A DNA stretch of 64,000 bases from Streptomyces griseus subsp. griseus (lineage in GTDB: Bacteria; Actinomycetota; Actinomycetes; Streptomycetales; Streptomycetaceae), in assembly GCF_000720255.1 (NCBI RefSeq), contig NZ_JOJE01000039.1:62001-126000 (forward strand). The letters run 5' to 3'. The position numbers were made by a program, and so were the translations under genes. This document shows positions 15,277 through 24,102 of this stretch, piece by piece. The notes below the pieces were generated by a model, which saw nothing but the letters and a program-made list of their open reading frames with translations, had not been told where the DNA came from and did no database searches. How positions within the stretch are numbered: the stretch's first letter is position 1; the number at the start of each line of letters is the position of its first letter.

Positions 15277-16742
15277 CGACTGGAACCACGGGAACGGCCG
15301 ACGAGACACCCCTGTTCGCCCCGGAATCGCAGTTCCGTGCCTTCTTCGACGACCCGCGCTGGGCGCTGGCCATAATCCGCGCCACCGTGCTGGAGGCCGC
15401 CCACCCGCAGATCGGCGCCGCCCTCGCCGACAACTCCACCTTCGTCGCCCACCCCTGGCGTCGGCTGCGCAACACCTTCCTCAGCATGCGGCGCATGTTC
15501 GACGCCGACCCAACGGTACGTGAACGGGAGGCCGCCCGGCTCAACAGGCTGCACGCCCGCATGAGCGGCTCCGACACCCGCGGCCGCGCCTACGACGCCA
15601 TGGACCGCGCGACCCGCGCCTGGGTGGTCGCCACCCTCTACGAGAGCGCCGTGACCATGTGCCGACTGAGCGGTCAGCCGCTCGACCAGGACACCATGGA
15701 GCGCATGTACGCCGAGTACCGCGCCTTCCTCGCCGCGCTCGACGGCGACGCCGGGGAACTACCCGAGGACCTGAACGACTTCTGGCGGTACTTCGACAGG
15801 GTCGTCGAAAACGAGCTGGAGAACACCGAGGCAGCCCGCATCATCCTCTACCGGCTCTTCGACCACCTGCCCGCCCCGGCACTGCTCGACGGCGCGCCGA
15901 CACTGTGGGCGGCCGGCCGGGCCGTCGTCGGTCCGCTCCTCGGTGCGATCACCGTCTCCTCGCTCCCCGAGCCCTACCGGCGCAAGGCCGGCCTGCCCCA
16001 GATGCCCGGCGCCCCGACCCTCATGCAGGGCGCCTACCTCGCCGCCGGGCTCACCCGTTTCCTGCCCGAGGGCTGGATCAATGCCGAAACCATCATCGAG
16101 GCCCTCTCCCTCTCGCCCGACAGCGACGACCCCCGCGCCCGGACCGTGACCGCGCTGCGCGCCCGCATGAAGCGCGCATCGGCCCTGCTCCGCCTCCTCA
16201 CACCACTGAGCGGTGACACGGGCCCCGACCAGGTCCCGGCTACCTCGGCGGCCACGGGAGAAGGCCGGCGCTCGGCGGAGGAGTTCTTCCGTCAGGTGCT
16301 GGACCAGACCGGCGACGGCCACCTCGACTGGCCTGACCTCGCCGCCATGGCACGCGAACTGGCCACCCGCCTTGACCTGGACGAACCCGAGGAGACCCGG
16401 CTCTACGACGCCTTCGCCGCCTGGTGGCGCGAGCTCCAGGCCGCCCTCGACACGGACGGTGACGGCCGTGTCAGCGCCGACGAGTACGCCGCTGCCGTAC
16501 CCTCCCTCGCCGGTCCCGCGCTCATCCGCGTCGCCGAGGTGCTCTTCGACGCCACCGACAAGGACGGCAGCGGGACCATCAACGCGGACGAACACCGGGC
16601 GCTCTTCCGCACCGCCTTCCACCGCGACCTCACCACCACTGACGGCACCTACGGCCGCAGCGCCTTCGTGGGCGACTTCCTTTCCTTCATGTCCGGCCGC
16701 CGCAGGAACACCGCTTATGACCCCCTTCTCGCCGACGCCTGA
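15273..16742 (+). CDS. MpaB/DUF2236-type oxygenase fused to three EF-hands
   Basis: The 489-residue protein has a helical DUF2236 (oxygenase MpaB/latex-clearing protein-like) region at about 25-310. Family landmarks AAHPQIGAAL (His44) and RLHARMSG (His94) are present. The His expected in the next motif, normally WVHATL, is Val here (WVVATL, 117-122). Residues 320-470 carry EF-hand loops at 344-355 (imperfect), 393-404 (DTDGDGRVSADE) and 429-440 (DKDGSGTINADE); the last two have full calcium-ligand patterns. No signal peptide or transmembrane helix is evident. It is translationally coupled to the cis-prenyltransferase, so a prenyl chain is a likely substrate. Known relatives cleave prenyl double bonds, but activity here is inference. 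Confidence 0.75.
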   Translation: MTTGTTGTADETPLFAPESQFRAFFDDPRWALAIIRATVLEAAHPQIGAALADNSTFVAHPWRRLRNTFLSMRRMFDADPTVREREAARLNRLHARMSGSDTRGRAYDAMDRATRAWVVATLYESAVTMCRLSGQPLDQDTMERMYAEYRAFLAALDGDAGELPEDLNDFWRYFDRVVENELENTEAARIILYRLFDHLPAPALLDGAPTLWAAGRAVVGPLLGAITVSSLPEPYRRKAGLPQMPGAPTLMQGAYLAAGLTRFLPEGWINAETIIEALSLSPDSDDPRARTVTALRARMKRASALLRLLTPLSGDTGPDQVPATSAATGEGRRSAEEFFRQVLDQTGDGHLDWPDLAAMARELATRLDLDEPEETRLYDAFAAWWRELQAALDTDGDGRVSADEYAAAVPSLAGPALIRVAEVLFDATDKDGSGTINADEHRALFRTAFHRDLTTTDGTYGRSAFVGDFLSFMSGRRRNTAYDPLLADA

Positions 16743-17259
16743 CGAACTCGCGCATGTTGGCGGCCACGGCTGCACGCTTCGTACCCACGCCCGGATTTGT
16801 GGCTCAGGTGGCGGCGAAATCTCCTCGAGCGGCAGGACCTCCTGGGCGCGCGCTTCTCGTCCACGTACTCGTCGCTTTGGTGGCGTCGGCAGCTAGCCGG
16901 TGCTGTGACCGGGAAGGTTCACCGGAGTCGAGAGTGGACGGGTCGTTTGGTGGGCGTTGGTGATCGCGAAGGCGGCCAGCTTCCCTTCCGTTGCGGTGAG
17001 GGTCTGGCCCGCCCGCACGGTACGCACCTCAGCAAACTGAGTCGGATGCAGCACGACATCGGATCGCCTCGCTCGTCCGGTTCGATCAGCGCCAGCAGTG
17101 CCGGACGCAGCTCCGGATTGATCTGCGATCCTCTTGCGGTCTCCGCCCGGCCGCCGCACCCGCCCCAGAGGCTCCTCGCCCGCCTGCAACGTCCGGGATG
17201 CGCACACCACATCAACGAGCCAAGGGACGGGAAGCAACACCTTGATGATCTGCAAGCCC
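16743..17259. other. Intergenic region with IS debris
   Basis: These 517 bases hold no intact gene. The ISAzo13-type transposase fragment at 17054-17195 is the only recognisable element; the rest (16743-17050) does not match anything I know and has lower coding regularity than its surroundings. Confidence 0.6.
17054..17195 (-). mobile_element. Frameshifted fragment of an ISAzo13-type transposase
   Basis: On the minus strand, GRVRRPGGDRKRIADQ ends at 17118. NPELRPALLALIEPDERGDP continues from 17119 in another frame, followed by MS. Read together they match the N-terminal region of ISAzo13-family transposases (an RKR block, then NPELRPALLALVEPDERGDPMS-like sequence). The match stops abruptly at 17054. 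No terminal inverted repeats or target duplication were found, so only an old internal fragment remains. Confidence 0.6.
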
Positions 17260-17868
17260 TTAGTACGAGCCGTACTCCGGGCGGCCCGCCAGGTCGTACG
17301 ACTGGATGGAGACGCCCGCGGCGGTGATGCGGCCTGCGGTGTGGCGGAAGGCGGTGGGGAGGCTGCCCTCCGTGAAGAGGCGGCGGCCGGCGCCGAGGAC
17401 GACCGGGAAGGTCATCAGGTGGACGGTGTCGACGAGGTCGAGGGCGAGCAGTGAGCGGGCGAGGGCGCCGCTGCCGTGCACCTGGAGCTCGCCGTCGGTG
17501 CGCTCCTTGAGTGCGGTGACCTCCTTGGCGAGGTCACCGGCGATCACGGTCGTGTGGGCCCAGCCGGGGTCGGTGAGGGTGCTCGAGGCGACGTACTTCG
17601 GCAGGCCGTTCAGCTTCGAGGCGATCGGGTCGGCCGGGTCGGTCATCTTCGGCCAGTAGGAGGCGAAGATGTCGTAGGTGCGGCGGCCGAGGAGGAACGC
17701 GCCGACGCGGTCGAAGACCTCGGTGACGAAGCGGCCGAAGTCCTCGTCGCCGTACGGGACGCTCCAGCCGCCCTGGTCGAAGCCCCCGCTGGTGTCCTCC
17801 TGGGGGCCGCCGGGGGCCTGGTAGACGCCGTCGAGGGTGACGAAGGTGGTGAGGACGAGCTTGCCCAT
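17260..17868 (-). CDS. Dihydrofolate reductase-family protein (RibD C-terminal-like)
   Basis: This 202-residue protein has the small DHFR/RibD-C reductase fold. It begins GKLVLTTFVTLDGV, has the nucleotide-binding region FLLGRRTYDIFASYWP, and later GSGALARSLLALDLVD. Streptomyces carry many such proteins, usually without an assigned substrate. It is not the essential FolA. The ATG at 17868 matches the family N-terminus; an upstream in-frame start would add 14 residues. It stands alone and is downstream of an IS remnant. Confidence 0.85.
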   Translation of the reverse strand: MGKLVLTTFVTLDGVYQAPGGPQEDTSGGFDQGGWSVPYGDEDFGRFVTEVFDRVGAFLLGRRTYDIFASYWPKMTDPADPIASKLNGLPKYVASSTLTDPGWAHTTVIAGDLAKEVTALKERTDGELQVHGSGALARSLLALDLVDTVHLMTFPVVLGAGRRLFTEGSLPTAFRHTAGRITAAGVSIQSYDLAGRPEYGSY

Positions 17869-17953
17869 GGCGGGTGCCTGCCTTCCGGGGGTTGGGTCGC
17901 TGGACGACAACTGTCATCAGCTCAGACCCCACCGGCACCCGCAACTCATCGCC

Positions 17954-18808
17954 TCAGCCCGCGTTGGTCGAGAACAGCCCGCCCGTCGGGCCCTGCTTGT
18001 CGCCGCCCTGGGCCTTCTTCAGCGCGTTGGCGAGGCTCTCGATGGTGAGGGACTGGAGGATCACGCGGCCGTTGCCCTCCAGGGTGGCCAGGGAGAGACC
18101 CTCGCCGCCGAACACGGCGTTCATGAGGCCCTGGCGGTTGAGGCCGCCGACGCGCTGGACGCCGTACTGGATGCCCTCCTCGAAGGCGACGAGGCAGCCC
18201 GTGTCGACCTCGATGCGGCCGCCGAAGTCGGCCGGGTCGAGGTCGATGAAGTTGCCCGCGCCGGCGATGATCACCGTGCCGCGGCCGGTGAACTTCTCCA
18301 GGATGAAGCCCTCGCCGCCCTTCGTGCCGGTGCGGCCGCCCTGGAAGGCGATGCCGAAGTCGACGGTGGACTCGGCGGCCACGAAGGCGTCCTTCTCGGC
18401 GAACCACGCGCGTGTGCCGTCGAGCTCCAGAGCGCGCATCTCGCCGGGGAGGACCCCCGCGAAGCCGACGGTGCCCTCGCCGCCCTGCGCGGTGAAGTAC
18501 TGGAACGCCAGCGACTCACCCGCGAGGGCGCGCTGGCCGACCTGCATGGCGGTGCCCATGGCTTGGCGCAGCATGCCGCCCATGCCGCCGCCGCCCACAC
18601 CGCCGCCGCCCACACCGCCGCTGCCCGAGCCGCCGCCCTGGGACCCGCCGCCGCCGCTGCCGGACGGGCCGGACAGGCGGGTCTCCATGGTCACGTTCGC
18701 CGTCTTGAACAGGAACTTCCCGGCTTCGCAGTACACGGTCTGGCCGGGACTGAGGTTGACCACCGCCATCTGCATGGCGTTGCCGACGATTTCTTGCTGA
18801 AGAGTCAC
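17954..18808 (-). CDS. AIM24/TIGR00266-family protein
   Basis: This 284-residue protein has an AIM24 beta-sandwich fold. Residues 1-50 (VTLQQEIVGNAMQMAVVNLSP) start the domain, a Gly/Ser-rich linker fills about 48-80, and the rest is the conserved AIM24 body (GRGTVIIAGAGNFIDLDPADF, then NAVFGGEGLSLATLEG). The yeast relative affects mitochondrial membrane organisation; the bacterial role is not established. The GTG at 18808 begins the conserved region. It is divergent from the SDR at 18909 with a 100-bp spacer. Confidence 0.85.
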   Translation of the reverse strand: MTLQQEIVGNAMQMAVVNLSPGQTVYCEAGKFLFKTANVTMETRLSGPSGSGGGGSQGGGSGSGGVGGGGVGGGGMGGMLRQAMGTAMQVGQRALAGESLAFQYFTAQGGEGTVGFAGVLPGEMRALELDGTRAWFAEKDAFVAAESTVDFGIAFQGGRTGTKGGEGFILEKFTGRGTVIIAGAGNFIDLDPADFGGRIEVDTGCLVAFEEGIQYGVQRVGGLNRQGLMNAVFGGEGLSLATLEGNGRVILQSLTIESLANALKKAQGGDKQGPTGGLFSTNAG

Positions 18809-18908
18809 GACCGGAGAACGCGGGAGGTGGAGGGAAGAGTTCCGGGACCCCGAGGTCGACGTCCGTTCGCCGCCAGCGCGTGGGCGGGCCGGCCGCTGGG
18901 ATGGACCC

Positions 18909-19655
18909 ATGACAACCATCTACGGAACCCTGAACGGCAAGGCGGCCCTGGTGACCGGCGGCAGCCGGGGCATCGGTGCGGCGACCGCCCTGCGGCTGGC
19001 CCGGGAGGGCGCTGACGTGGCGGTGACGTACGTGAACGGCAAGGAGGCGGCCGCGGACGTGGTACGCGCCGTGGAAGACCTCGGGCGGCGTGCGGTCGCC
19101 CTGCGGGCGGACTCCGCGGACGCGTCGGAGGCGGCGGACGCGGTGCGCCTGGCCGCGGAGGCGCTGGGCGGGCTCGACGTGCTGGTGAACAACGCCGGCG
19201 TCGGGCTGCTCGGGCCTCTGGAGAGCCTGTCGCTCGCCGATGTGGACCGGGTGCTCGCCGTGAACGTCCGGGGCGTCTTCCTGGCCTCCCAGGCCGCAGC
19301 CGCCCGCATGACCGCCGGAGGCCGCATCATCACGGTCGGCAGTTGCATGGCCCAGCGGGTCCCCGGCCCCGGCGGCACGCTCTACGCGATGAGCAAGTCG
19401 GCGCTCACCGGTCTGACCAAGGCGCTGGCCCGGGAGCTCGGCGGCCGCGGCATCACGGCGAACGTCGTGCACCCCGGTCCGATCGACACCGACATGAACC
19501 CCTCGGACGGGCCGTACGCGGCGGGGCAGGCGCAGATGACGGCCGTGGGCCGCTTCGGAACGGCCGACGAGGTGGCGGCGACGGTCGCCCACCTGGCCGG
19601 AGCCGACTATGTCACCGGCGCCGAGTTCTCCGTGGACGGCGGCCACGCGGCCTGA
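18909..19655 (+). CDS. Short-chain dehydrogenase/reductase
   Basis: This 248-residue classical SDR has the cofactor motif TGGSRGIG (residues 16-23), NNAG near 95, a catalytic Ser in ITVGSCMAQ, and the Tyr-x-x-x-Lys pair in YAMSK. The C-terminus FSVDGGHAA is standard for the family. It most resembles FabG-type 3-oxoacyl reductases and broad-substrate reductases. It is monocistronic, ending at a strong hairpin. The substrate is unknown. Confidence 0.87.
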   Translation: MTTIYGTLNGKAALVTGGSRGIGAATALRLAREGADVAVTYVNGKEAAADVVRAVEDLGRRAVALRADSADASEAADAVRLAAEALGGLDVLVNNAGVGLLGPLESLSLADVDRVLAVNVRGVFLASQAAAARMTAGGRIITVGSCMAQRVPGPGGTLYAMSKSALTGLTKALARELGGRGITANVVHPGPIDTDMNPSDGPYAAGQAQMTAVGRFGTADEVAATVAHLAGADYVTGAEFSVDGGHAA

Positions 19656-19659
19656 CGGC

Positions 19660-19686
19660 GCGGCGGGGGTTTCCTGCCCCCGCCGC
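19660..19686. terminator. Terminator hairpin between SDR and allantoicase
   Basis: GCGGCGGGGG (19660-19669) pairs perfectly with CCCCCGCCGC (19677-19686) around a 7-base loop. It starts five bases after the SDR stop and lies between convergent genes. Confidence 0.8.
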
Positions 19687-19801
19687 CCGACGCCGGACGG
19701 GCTGGAGCAGTGAACCGGCGCCGGCGGGCGATCCTTCGGTCGACGGAGCGCAGTGGTGGCTCGGCGGGCCCGGGGGCCGGAGCCGGAGACCCCAGGGGCA
19801 G

Positions 19802-20917
19802 TCAGCCGCCGAGTTCCTGGTGTCGGGCCGACAGGCGGCTCGCGCCCTCCTCCGTCAGGGACCCGAACAGGCGCAGGCGGGAGATGCCTCCGTCCGGATA
19901 TATGTCCACGCGCGCGTGCGTTCCGATCGCCGGGGTCGGGAGGACGAAGCGGTGGTTGGTGTCGGGCTGGAGGCGGGCACGGGGGAGGAGCTCCGTCCAC
20001 TCGCCGCCCTCGCCGTCCCTGACGGAGACCGAGGCCCAGCCCGCGCTGTTGCCCTTCAGGTACGCCGTGTCGATCTCGAGCGCGCGGATCTGGGACTGGG
20101 CGGCGAGCCGGTAGCTGATCCAGTCGTTGCCCTGGTCGCGGCGGCGCCGTGTCTCCCAGCCGTCGTCCATCTTGCGGGAGCGGCCGGGCTGGATGGTGTT
20201 GGTCGCCGGGGAGTAGAAGAGGTTGGAGGCGTCCTCGACCCGGCCGCCGTTCTCCAGGGCGACCACGTCGAAGGTGCCGAGCACCGCCAGCCAAGCGGGG
20301 TCCGGGACGACCTCGCCGTACACGCGCAGGCGCGCGATGCCGCCGTCGGGGTGCTGGTTGACGCGCAGGTGGGTGATGCGCTGTTCGACCGAGACGGAGA
20401 AGCCGTTCGCCGCGTGACCGCCCACCGGGGTGCGCGGGACCAGCGTCGTCCACTTCACGTCGTCGCCGAGGAGGTCCTCCGGGGACGGGGAGCCGGGCAT
20501 GGACGTGCCCTCGACCGAGACCGCCTGGGGGTAGTTGCCCCGGAAGTGGGCCGTGTCGACGACGATGCCGCGGACGACACCGGGTGCGCCCAGACGGACC
20601 AGCGCCCAGTCGTGGTCCTCCGCCGTCGGCCAGGGGTGGTCGGCCGAGGCTCCGCGCCGGCGTCGGGTCTCCCAGCCGTCCATGATCTTGCCCTTGTGCC
20701 CGAAGTGCTCGGGGTCGAACTCGGCCCGGCCGGGCAGCAGCAGGTTCTCGCGCTGGGCGAAGAACTCGTCGTTGGCGGCGATCACACCGGCGCCGAGCTG
20801 CCGGTCGGCGAGGTTGGCGTGGTGGGTGAAGGGGAAGTCGGCGGTGCGGTGGTCCGCGTAGGGGTCACCGCCTCCGTAGGGGCTCGCGTCGCCGGTGAAA
20901 CGAGGTATCGCCGTCAC
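19802..20917 (-). CDS. alc: Allantoicase
   Basis: This 371-residue enzyme hydrolyses allantoate to ureidoglycolate and urea in purine catabolism. It has two repeats of the allantoicase beta-sandwich domain. Each carries the signature DGWETRRRR and, later, HPDGGIARLR or YPDGGISRLR. The first repeat covers about residues 30-195, the second 200-350. The GTG at 20917 has a GAAAGGAAG site. It lies 56 bp downstream of allantoinase on the same strand, so both are probably transcribed from the AllR-controlled promoter region near 22350. Confidence 0.93.
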   Translation of the reverse strand: MTAIPRFTGDASPYGGGDPYADHRTADFPFTHHANLADRQLGAGVIAANDEFFAQRENLLLPGRAEFDPEHFGHKGKIMDGWETRRRRGASADHPWPTAEDHDWALVRLGAPGVVRGIVVDTAHFRGNYPQAVSVEGTSMPGSPSPEDLLGDDVKWTTLVPRTPVGGHAANGFSVSVEQRITHLRVNQHPDGGIARLRVYGEVVPDPAWLAVLGTFDVVALENGGRVEDASNLFYSPATNTIQPGRSRKMDDGWETRRRRDQGNDWISYRLAAQSQIRALEIDTAYLKGNSAGWASVSVRDGEGGEWTELLPRARLQPDTNHRFVLPTPAIGTHARVDIYPDGGISRLRLFGSLTEEGASRLSARHQELGG

Positions 20918-20973
20918 AGTGATCAGGGCTTCCTTTCGGGAGTCGGCCGGTGCGGGCGCGGGGGCCACGCGGG

Positions 20974-22314
20974 TCAGTGGGGCCTGGTGAGCAGTCGTCC
21001 CTTCGGTGCGGTGAACTCGCCACCGGCGACGATGCGTTCGCCGCGCAGCCAGGTGGACTTCACGACGCCGTGGAGGGTGCGGCCCGCGTACGCCGTGACG
21101 CGGTTGCGGTGCTGGAGGGCGGCCGGGTCGACGGTGAAGGTCTCGTCCGGGGCGAGGACGGCGAAGTCGGCGTCGCGGCCCGGCGCGATGGCGCCCTTGT
21201 GCGCGTCGAGTCCCACCAGTTCCGCCGTGCGGGTCGACATCCAGCGGACCACGTCCTCCAGGCCGTGGCCCCGCCTGCGCGCCTCGGTCCACACCGCTGC
21301 CAGGCTCAGCTGGAGGCCCGAGATACCGCCCCAGGCCGTCGCGAAGTCCGGCGTCTTGAGGTCGGCCGTCGACGGGGAGTGGTCGGTGACCACGCAGTCG
21401 ATGGTGCCGTCCGCCAGTGCCTGCCAGAGGAGGTCCTGGTTGGCGGCCTCGCGGATGGGCGGGCAGCACTTGAACTCGCTGGCTCCGTCCGGGACCTCCT
21501 CGGCGGTGAGGGTCAGGTAGTGGGGGCAGGTCTCGACCGTGATGCGGACGCCCTCCGCCTTGGCCGCGGCGATCAGCGGCAGCGCGTCGCTGGAGGACAG
21601 GTGCAGGACATGCACGCGCGCGTGCAGGCGCTTCGCCACCTCGATGAGCCCCGCGATGGCGGAGTCCTCCGCGTGGCGGGGGCGGCTGGCGAGAAAGTCC
21701 GCGTAGCGGGGGCCGCCCTGCTGCGGGGCGGTGTCGAGGTGGTGGGGGTCCTCGGCGTGCACGATCAGCAGGCCGTCGAAGCCGGCGATCTCCGTGAGGG
21801 AGTGGCCGAGCCTGCCCTGGTCGAGGTGCGGGAACTCGTCGACACCGGACGGGGACAGGAACGCCTTGAAGCCGAAGACCCCGGCGTCGTGCAGCGGACG
21901 CAGCTCCTTGACGTTGTCGGGCAGCGCACCGCCCCAGAAGCCGACGTCGATGTGTGCCTTGGCGGCGGCGACCGCCTGCTTCGTACGGAGGTGGTCGACC
22001 GTGGTGGTCGGCGGGAGGGAGTTGAGGGGCATGTCGACGAGGGTGGTGATGCCGCCGGCCGCGGCCGCGCGGGTGGCGGTCCAGAAGCCCTCCCACTCGG
22101 TGCGGCCCGGGTCGTTGACGTGGACGTGGGTGTCGACCAGGCCGGGCAGCAGGACGTGGTCGCCGAAGTCCTCCAGGCGGGCGCCCTCGGGGAGGGGCCC
22201 GTCGTGGGGCAGGACGGCCGTGATCCTCCCGGCGGAGACGGTGACCGAGGCGGCACGCGTCCCTTCCGGAGTCACGACCCGCGTGGAGCGCACCACCAGT
22301 TCAGCGTCGGACAC
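20974..22314 (-). CDS. allB: Allantoinase
   Basis: This 446-residue cyclic amidohydrolase opens allantoin to allantoate. The metal-binding HVHVND is near residue 60, the carboxylated Lys segment [13 protein letters not shown] near 148, further His in IVHAEDPHH and HVLHLSS, and the catalytic Asp in VVTDHSP. The GTG at 22314 has a strong GGAAGGGG site; a further-upstream ATG (22353) lacks one. It is the first gene of the allantoinase-allantoicase operon, divergent from allR. Confidence 0.94.
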   Translation of the reverse strand: MSDAELVVRSTRVVTPEGTRAASVTVSAGRITAVLPHDGPLPEGARLEDFGDHVLLPGLVDTHVHVNDPGRTEWEGFWTATRAAAAGGITTLVDMPLNSLPPTTTVDHLRTKQAVAAAKAHIDVGFWGGALPDNVKELRPLHDAGVFGFKAFLSPSGVDEFPHLDQGRLGHSLTEIAGFDGLLIVHAEDPHHLDTAPQQGGPRYADFLASRPRHAEDSAIAGLIEVAKRLHARVHVLHLSSSDALPLIAAAKAEGVRITVETCPHYLTLTAEEVPDGASEFKCCPPIREAANQDLLWQALADGTIDCVVTDHSPSTADLKTPDFATAWGGISGLQLSLAAVWTEARRRGHGLEDVVRWMSTRTAELVGLDAHKGAIAPGRDADFAVLAPDETFTVDPAALQHRNRVTAYAGRTLHGVVKSTWLRGERIVAGGEFTAPKGRLLTRPH

Positions 22315-22347
22315 CCGAACCCCTTCCTTCCGCTCGCTCAGGAGGAT

Positions 22348-22379
22348 TTCCACGAAACGGAATTCAACTTTCTGTTGAA
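22348..22379. promoter_or_regulatory. AllR-type box plus adjacent second palindrome, allantoinase promoter
   Basis: TTCCACGAAACGGAA (22348-22362) is a TTCC-N7-GGAA box. Directly beside it, TTCAACTTTCTGTTGAA (22363-22379) is a TTCAAC-N5-GTTGAA palindrome. The same two motifs stand side by side in the same order relative to transcription in front of malate synthase. The binding proteins are inferred: the box for AllR, the second palindrome unassigned. Confidence 0.6.
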
Positions 22380-22455
22380 GGAGTCTTCACTCCCGCCGAC
22401 GCGCCGTCAAGGGCACACTTCTCCACAGTGCACCTCCCACAGCCGTCCTGTACGT

Positions 22456-22491
22456 TTCCACAAGACGGAATCAGAATTCCGGTAAGCAGAA
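22456..22491. promoter_or_regulatory. Tandem AllR-type boxes, 21 bp apart, upstream of allR
   Basis: TTCCACAAGACGGAA (22456-22470) and TTCCGGTAAGCAGAA (22477-22491) start exactly 21 bp apart, two helical turns. CGGAAT (22466-22471) and ATTCCG (22476-22481) form a further inverted repeat across the junction. The position, 79 bp before the allR start, fits autoregulation. Confidence 0.55.
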
Positions 22492-22569
22492 CGTAGCTAC
22501 GCACCAGCAGGGAGTCAACCGACTGCCGGGTAGGCTTCTGCCTCCTGCCAGCCCCGAAAGGAACGCGCC

Positions 22570-23367
22570 GTGCCGACGTCCAGCGCCAGCACCACCGACT
22601 CCGCCAGGTCCGCCGGCGGCGGGGTCCAGTCCCTCGAGCGCGCCTTCGATCTGCTGGAGCGGATGGCGGACGCGGGCGGCGAGGTCGGGCTGAGCGAACT
22701 GTCCGTGAGCAGCGGGCTGCCCCTCCCCACCATCCACCGCCTGATGCGCACCCTCGTGGCCTGCGGTTACGTCCGTCAGCAGCCCAACCGCCGGTACGCG
22801 CTCGGCCCCCGCCTGATCCGCCTCGGCGAGTCCGCCTCCCGGCTGCTCGGCACCTGGGCCCGCCCCTACCTCGCCCGGCTGGTCGAGGAAACCGGCGAGA
22901 CGGCGAACATGGCGCTGCTCGACGGGGACGAGATCGTGTACGTGGCGCAGGTGCCGTCGAAGCACTCGATGCGCATGTTCACCGAGGTGGGCCGGCGCGT
23001 GCTGCCGCACTCCACGGGTGTCGGCAAGGCGCTGCTCGCGGGATTCCCGGACGCCGAGGTGCGCGCCCTGCTGGGCCGCACCGGGATGCCCGCCGCGACG
23101 GAGAAGACGATCACCACCCCGGACGGCTTCCTGGCCGCGCTGCAGGACGTCCGGCGCCTCGGCTACGCGGTCGACGACAACGAGCAGGAGATCGGCGTGC
23201 GGTGCCTGGCGGTCTCCGTGCCCGACTCCCCCACCGCCGCGGCCATCTCCATCTCGGGCCCGGCCGGCCGGGTCACGGACACGGCGACGGACCGGATCGT
23301 GCCGGTGCTCCAGCAGGTGGCGGTCGAACTGTCGGACGCCCTGGCGAACACCGCGCCGCCGGCGTAA
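22570..23367 (+). CDS. allR: IclR-family regulator of allantoin/purine catabolism (AllR)
   Basis: This 265-residue protein has an IclR winged helix at residues 17-80 (SLERAFDLLERMADAGGEVGL, recognition region LPLPTIHRLMRTL) and an effector domain from about 95 (STGVGKALLAGF, NEQEIGVRCLAVSV). In Streptomyces coelicolor the orthologue next to allantoinase, allantoicase and malate synthase represses the allantoin pathway and binds pathway intermediates such as glyoxylate or allantoate. Gene order here is the same. The GTG at 22570 has a GAAAGGAAC site. It is divergent from the allantoinase operon across a 255-bp spacer rich in boxes. Confidence 0.9.
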   Translation: MPTSSASTTDSARSAGGGVQSLERAFDLLERMADAGGEVGLSELSVSSGLPLPTIHRLMRTLVACGYVRQQPNRRYALGPRLIRLGESASRLLGTWARPYLARLVEETGETANMALLDGDEIVYVAQVPSKHSMRMFTEVGRRVLPHSTGVGKALLAGFPDAEVRALLGRTGMPAATEKTITTPDGFLAALQDVRRLGYAVDDNEQEIGVRCLAVSVPDSPTAAAISISGPAGRVTDTATDRIVPVLQQVAVELSDALANTAPPA

Positions 23368-23473
23368 GGACCCATGGGCGGGCCACGCCGACCCGTTCGG
23401 CCCGGCTCCGGGGGCAGGCTCGGCGCGAGGCTCCTAGCGTGTGGCCAGAGACCGGCGACGAAGCGAGGTACCC

Positions 23474-23782
23474 ATGCTGCAGGAGAGCAAGACCTGGTCC
23501 TCGGGAAACTGGCACGTGAAGGCGGGCCAGGGCGAGGATTTCGTCGAGCGCTGGCAGGAGTTCCTCACCTGGACCAAGGAGAACAACGACGGCTTCCTCG
23601 GCGCCCGCCTGATCCGCAACCTGGGCAGCCCGCAGTCCTTCGTGTCGTTCGCCGCCTGGCAGGACCTCGACTCGATGCGCGCCTGGCAGAGCTCGCCGGA
23701 GTTCACCGAGCGTCTCGCAGCCTGCCGGGCCCTGTGCGAGGACATGCAGAGCGGCGGCTACGAGCTGGCCTGCGCCGTCTGA
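23474..23782 (+). CDS. ABM (antibiotic biosynthesis monooxygenase)-fold protein
   Basis: This 102-residue single-domain ferredoxin-like protein has the ABM pattern: WHVKAGQGEDFVERWQEFL, then FVSFAAWQDLDSMRAWQSSPEF. Such proteins act as small heme-free monooxygenases or as binding modules; the substrate is unknown. The ATG at 23474 has a GCGAGG site. It lies 106 bp after allR but need not be co-transcribed. Confidence 0.8.
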   Translation: MLQESKTWSSGNWHVKAGQGEDFVERWQEFLTWTKENNDGFLGARLIRNLGSPQSFVSFAAWQDLDSMRAWQSSPEFTERLAACRALCEDMQSGGYELACAV

Positions 23783-23814
23783 GCACCACCCGCGCCCCGC
23801 CCCCGGGCCCTGGG

Positions 23815-24102
23815 TCACCGGCGCGGCGGCTCCCCGAACCGCTCCACCGCGCTGCGCACGTTCCCGAGGCTCGTCGACAGTGCGCTCACCGAGCCGATCG
23901 CCCCGGCTATCAGGAGCAGTGAGCGACGCAGCCGGGGGATCTCCGGGACGCCGTGGGTCGTCATCGCGGCGAGGGCGGCGAGTTCGTCCTCGGCTATGGC
24001 CCGGTCGGGGAAGTCGGCGGGGTGCGCGGCGAGTTCACGGCGCAGGCGGGACACAGCCGTCCGCAGTCCCGTCACCCTCGGATCCTCGTCGCTGCCGGTC
24101 AC
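23815..24102 (-). CDS. DUF5955-family protein
   Basis: This 95-residue protein is a conserved actinobacterial family. It begins VTGSDEDPRVTGLRTAVSRL, has amphipathic helices, and a hydrophobic helix LLLIAGAIGSVSALS near residue 68. No function is known. The GTG at 24102 marks the conserved N-terminus; the longer reading from 24129 adds nine unrelated residues. It is convergent with the ABM-fold gene. Confidence 0.7.
   Translation of the reverse strand: MTGSDEDPRVTGLRTAVSRLRRELAAHPADFPDRAIAEDELAALAAMTTHGVPEIPRLRRSLLLIAGAIGSVSALSTSLGNVRSAVERFGEPPRR

Noticed and set aside
19343..21520. 725-residue plus-strand frame across SDR, allantoicase and allantoinase
   Set aside because: It runs through three well-identified genes in the wrong frame or strand and shows only high-GC composition.
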